Made by a program: the position numbers and the translations under genes. The notes under the pieces are model-generated. The model was not told where the DNA came from, searched no databases, and was given only the letters and a program-made list of their open reading frames with translations. A stretch of 45,970 nt of DNA from contig NZ_FMZX01000013.1 in the NCBI RefSeq assembly GCF_900101615.1, positions 1 to 45,970 of the forward strand, read 5' to 3'. Shown here in pieces: positions 45,749-45,970 of this stretch. This stretch comes from Belnapia rosea (GTDB lineage: Bacteria > Pseudomonadota > Alphaproteobacteria > Acetobacterales > Acetobacteraceae). How positions within the stretch are numbered: position 1 is the first letter of the stretch; the number at the start of each line of letters is the position of its first letter.

Positions 45749-45970
45749 TCAGGTCGCCGGGGTCTCGGCCTCGGCCGGTGCAGCGGCAGGCGCCGGGGCC
45801 GGGGTCGAGGAATTCATCGCGGCGGCCTTGCGGGCGGCGCGTGTCGCAGCGCCCTTCTTCGCCGCCTCGGAGCGGGCGGAGGTCGCAGGCGCTGCCCGCT
45901 TCGCGGCCGGCTTCGCCGCGGTTTTGCGGGCGGCGGGCTTCCGCGTCGCGGCAGCGGTCGCGCGCTTCGG
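45749..45970 (-). CDS. C-terminal part of a Lys/Ala/Pro-rich histone-like protein (partial)
   Basis: The minus strand is open from the right edge to a TGA at 45751-45749, 73 residues. The sequence is rich in Ala, Lys, Arg and Pro (RKTAAKPAAKRAAPATSARS, then KKGAATRAARKAAAMNSS) and ends in an acidic PAEAETPAT. This is the tail type of histone H1-like or HU-related proteins and of some phasins. The start and any folded domain lie outside the window, so the family is only suggested. Confidence 0.55.
   Translation of the reverse strand, partial: PKRATAAATRKPAARKTAAKPAAKRAAPATSARSEAAKKGAATRAARKAAAMNSSTPAPAPAAAPAEAETPAT

Overview
The window is high-GC bacterial DNA with dense, mostly short-spaced genes. 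Most starts carry AGGAGG-like ribosome sites and many neighbouring genes overlap by a few bases. The gene set points to an alphaproteobacterium, most likely Acetobacteraceae and Roseomonas-like. It has several orphan Bug/TctC solute-binding proteins, a small helix-turn-helix (HTH) segment in frame with carA, a MmgR-like small RNA, and housekeeping genes carA, carB, greA and trxB of alphaproteobacterial type. The taxon is inferred from gene content and base composition; there is no rRNA in the window.

Bases 1-14400 are accessory in character. They hold a class I/II aminotransferase, a frameshifted IS6-type transposase relic, a BisC-like molybdoenzyme behind alanine dehydrogenase, a decayed minus-strand gene, a Bug solute-binding protein and a truncated, frameshifted IS5 relic. 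These are followed by a minus-strand nucleotide-sugar operon: an extended SDR, RfbF, a homoserine-dehydrogenase-like/SAF protein and an RfbC-type epimerase. About 1.2 kb of noncoding DNA follows, with a 17-C tract, an AT-rich island and several inverted repeats, and then a family 2 glycosyltransferase. Together the sugar genes look like a surface-glycan module.

Bases 15490-29200 are mixed metabolism. A small molybdate block contains a ModE-type HTH, a ModE-box-like promoter, a hypothetical protein and ModA, with no modB or modC nearby. Next come an SDR, Fe-dependent alcohol dehydrogenase and luciferase-type monooxygenase on the plus strand, a D-amino-acid-dehydrogenase-like FAD enzyme, a TRAP-type binding protein, and an isocitrate-lyase-family enzyme overlapping a haloacid dehalogenase. 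A NUDIX hydrolase downstream of a second Bug protein, and a DUF1028 protein, complete the region.

Bases 29200-40740 are core genes: yqeY diverging from carA, then SDR, lysE-like, a small membrane protein, carB, greA, threonine dehydratase, an Lrp regulator, trxB and a LysR regulator. carA opens with an in-frame HTH segment, and two 17-bp inverted repeats of the same type lie just upstream.

Bases 40740-45970 hold a probable MmgR-family small RNA. Then come a glycine-zipper/SH3 lipoprotein and a secreted WD40-caspase protein overlapping by one base, a nitroreductase, and the tail of a lysine/alanine-rich histone-like protein that runs off the window. The HTH-CarA arrangement, the ModE-box operon and the exported WD40-caspase/lipoprotein pair are the most interesting items.
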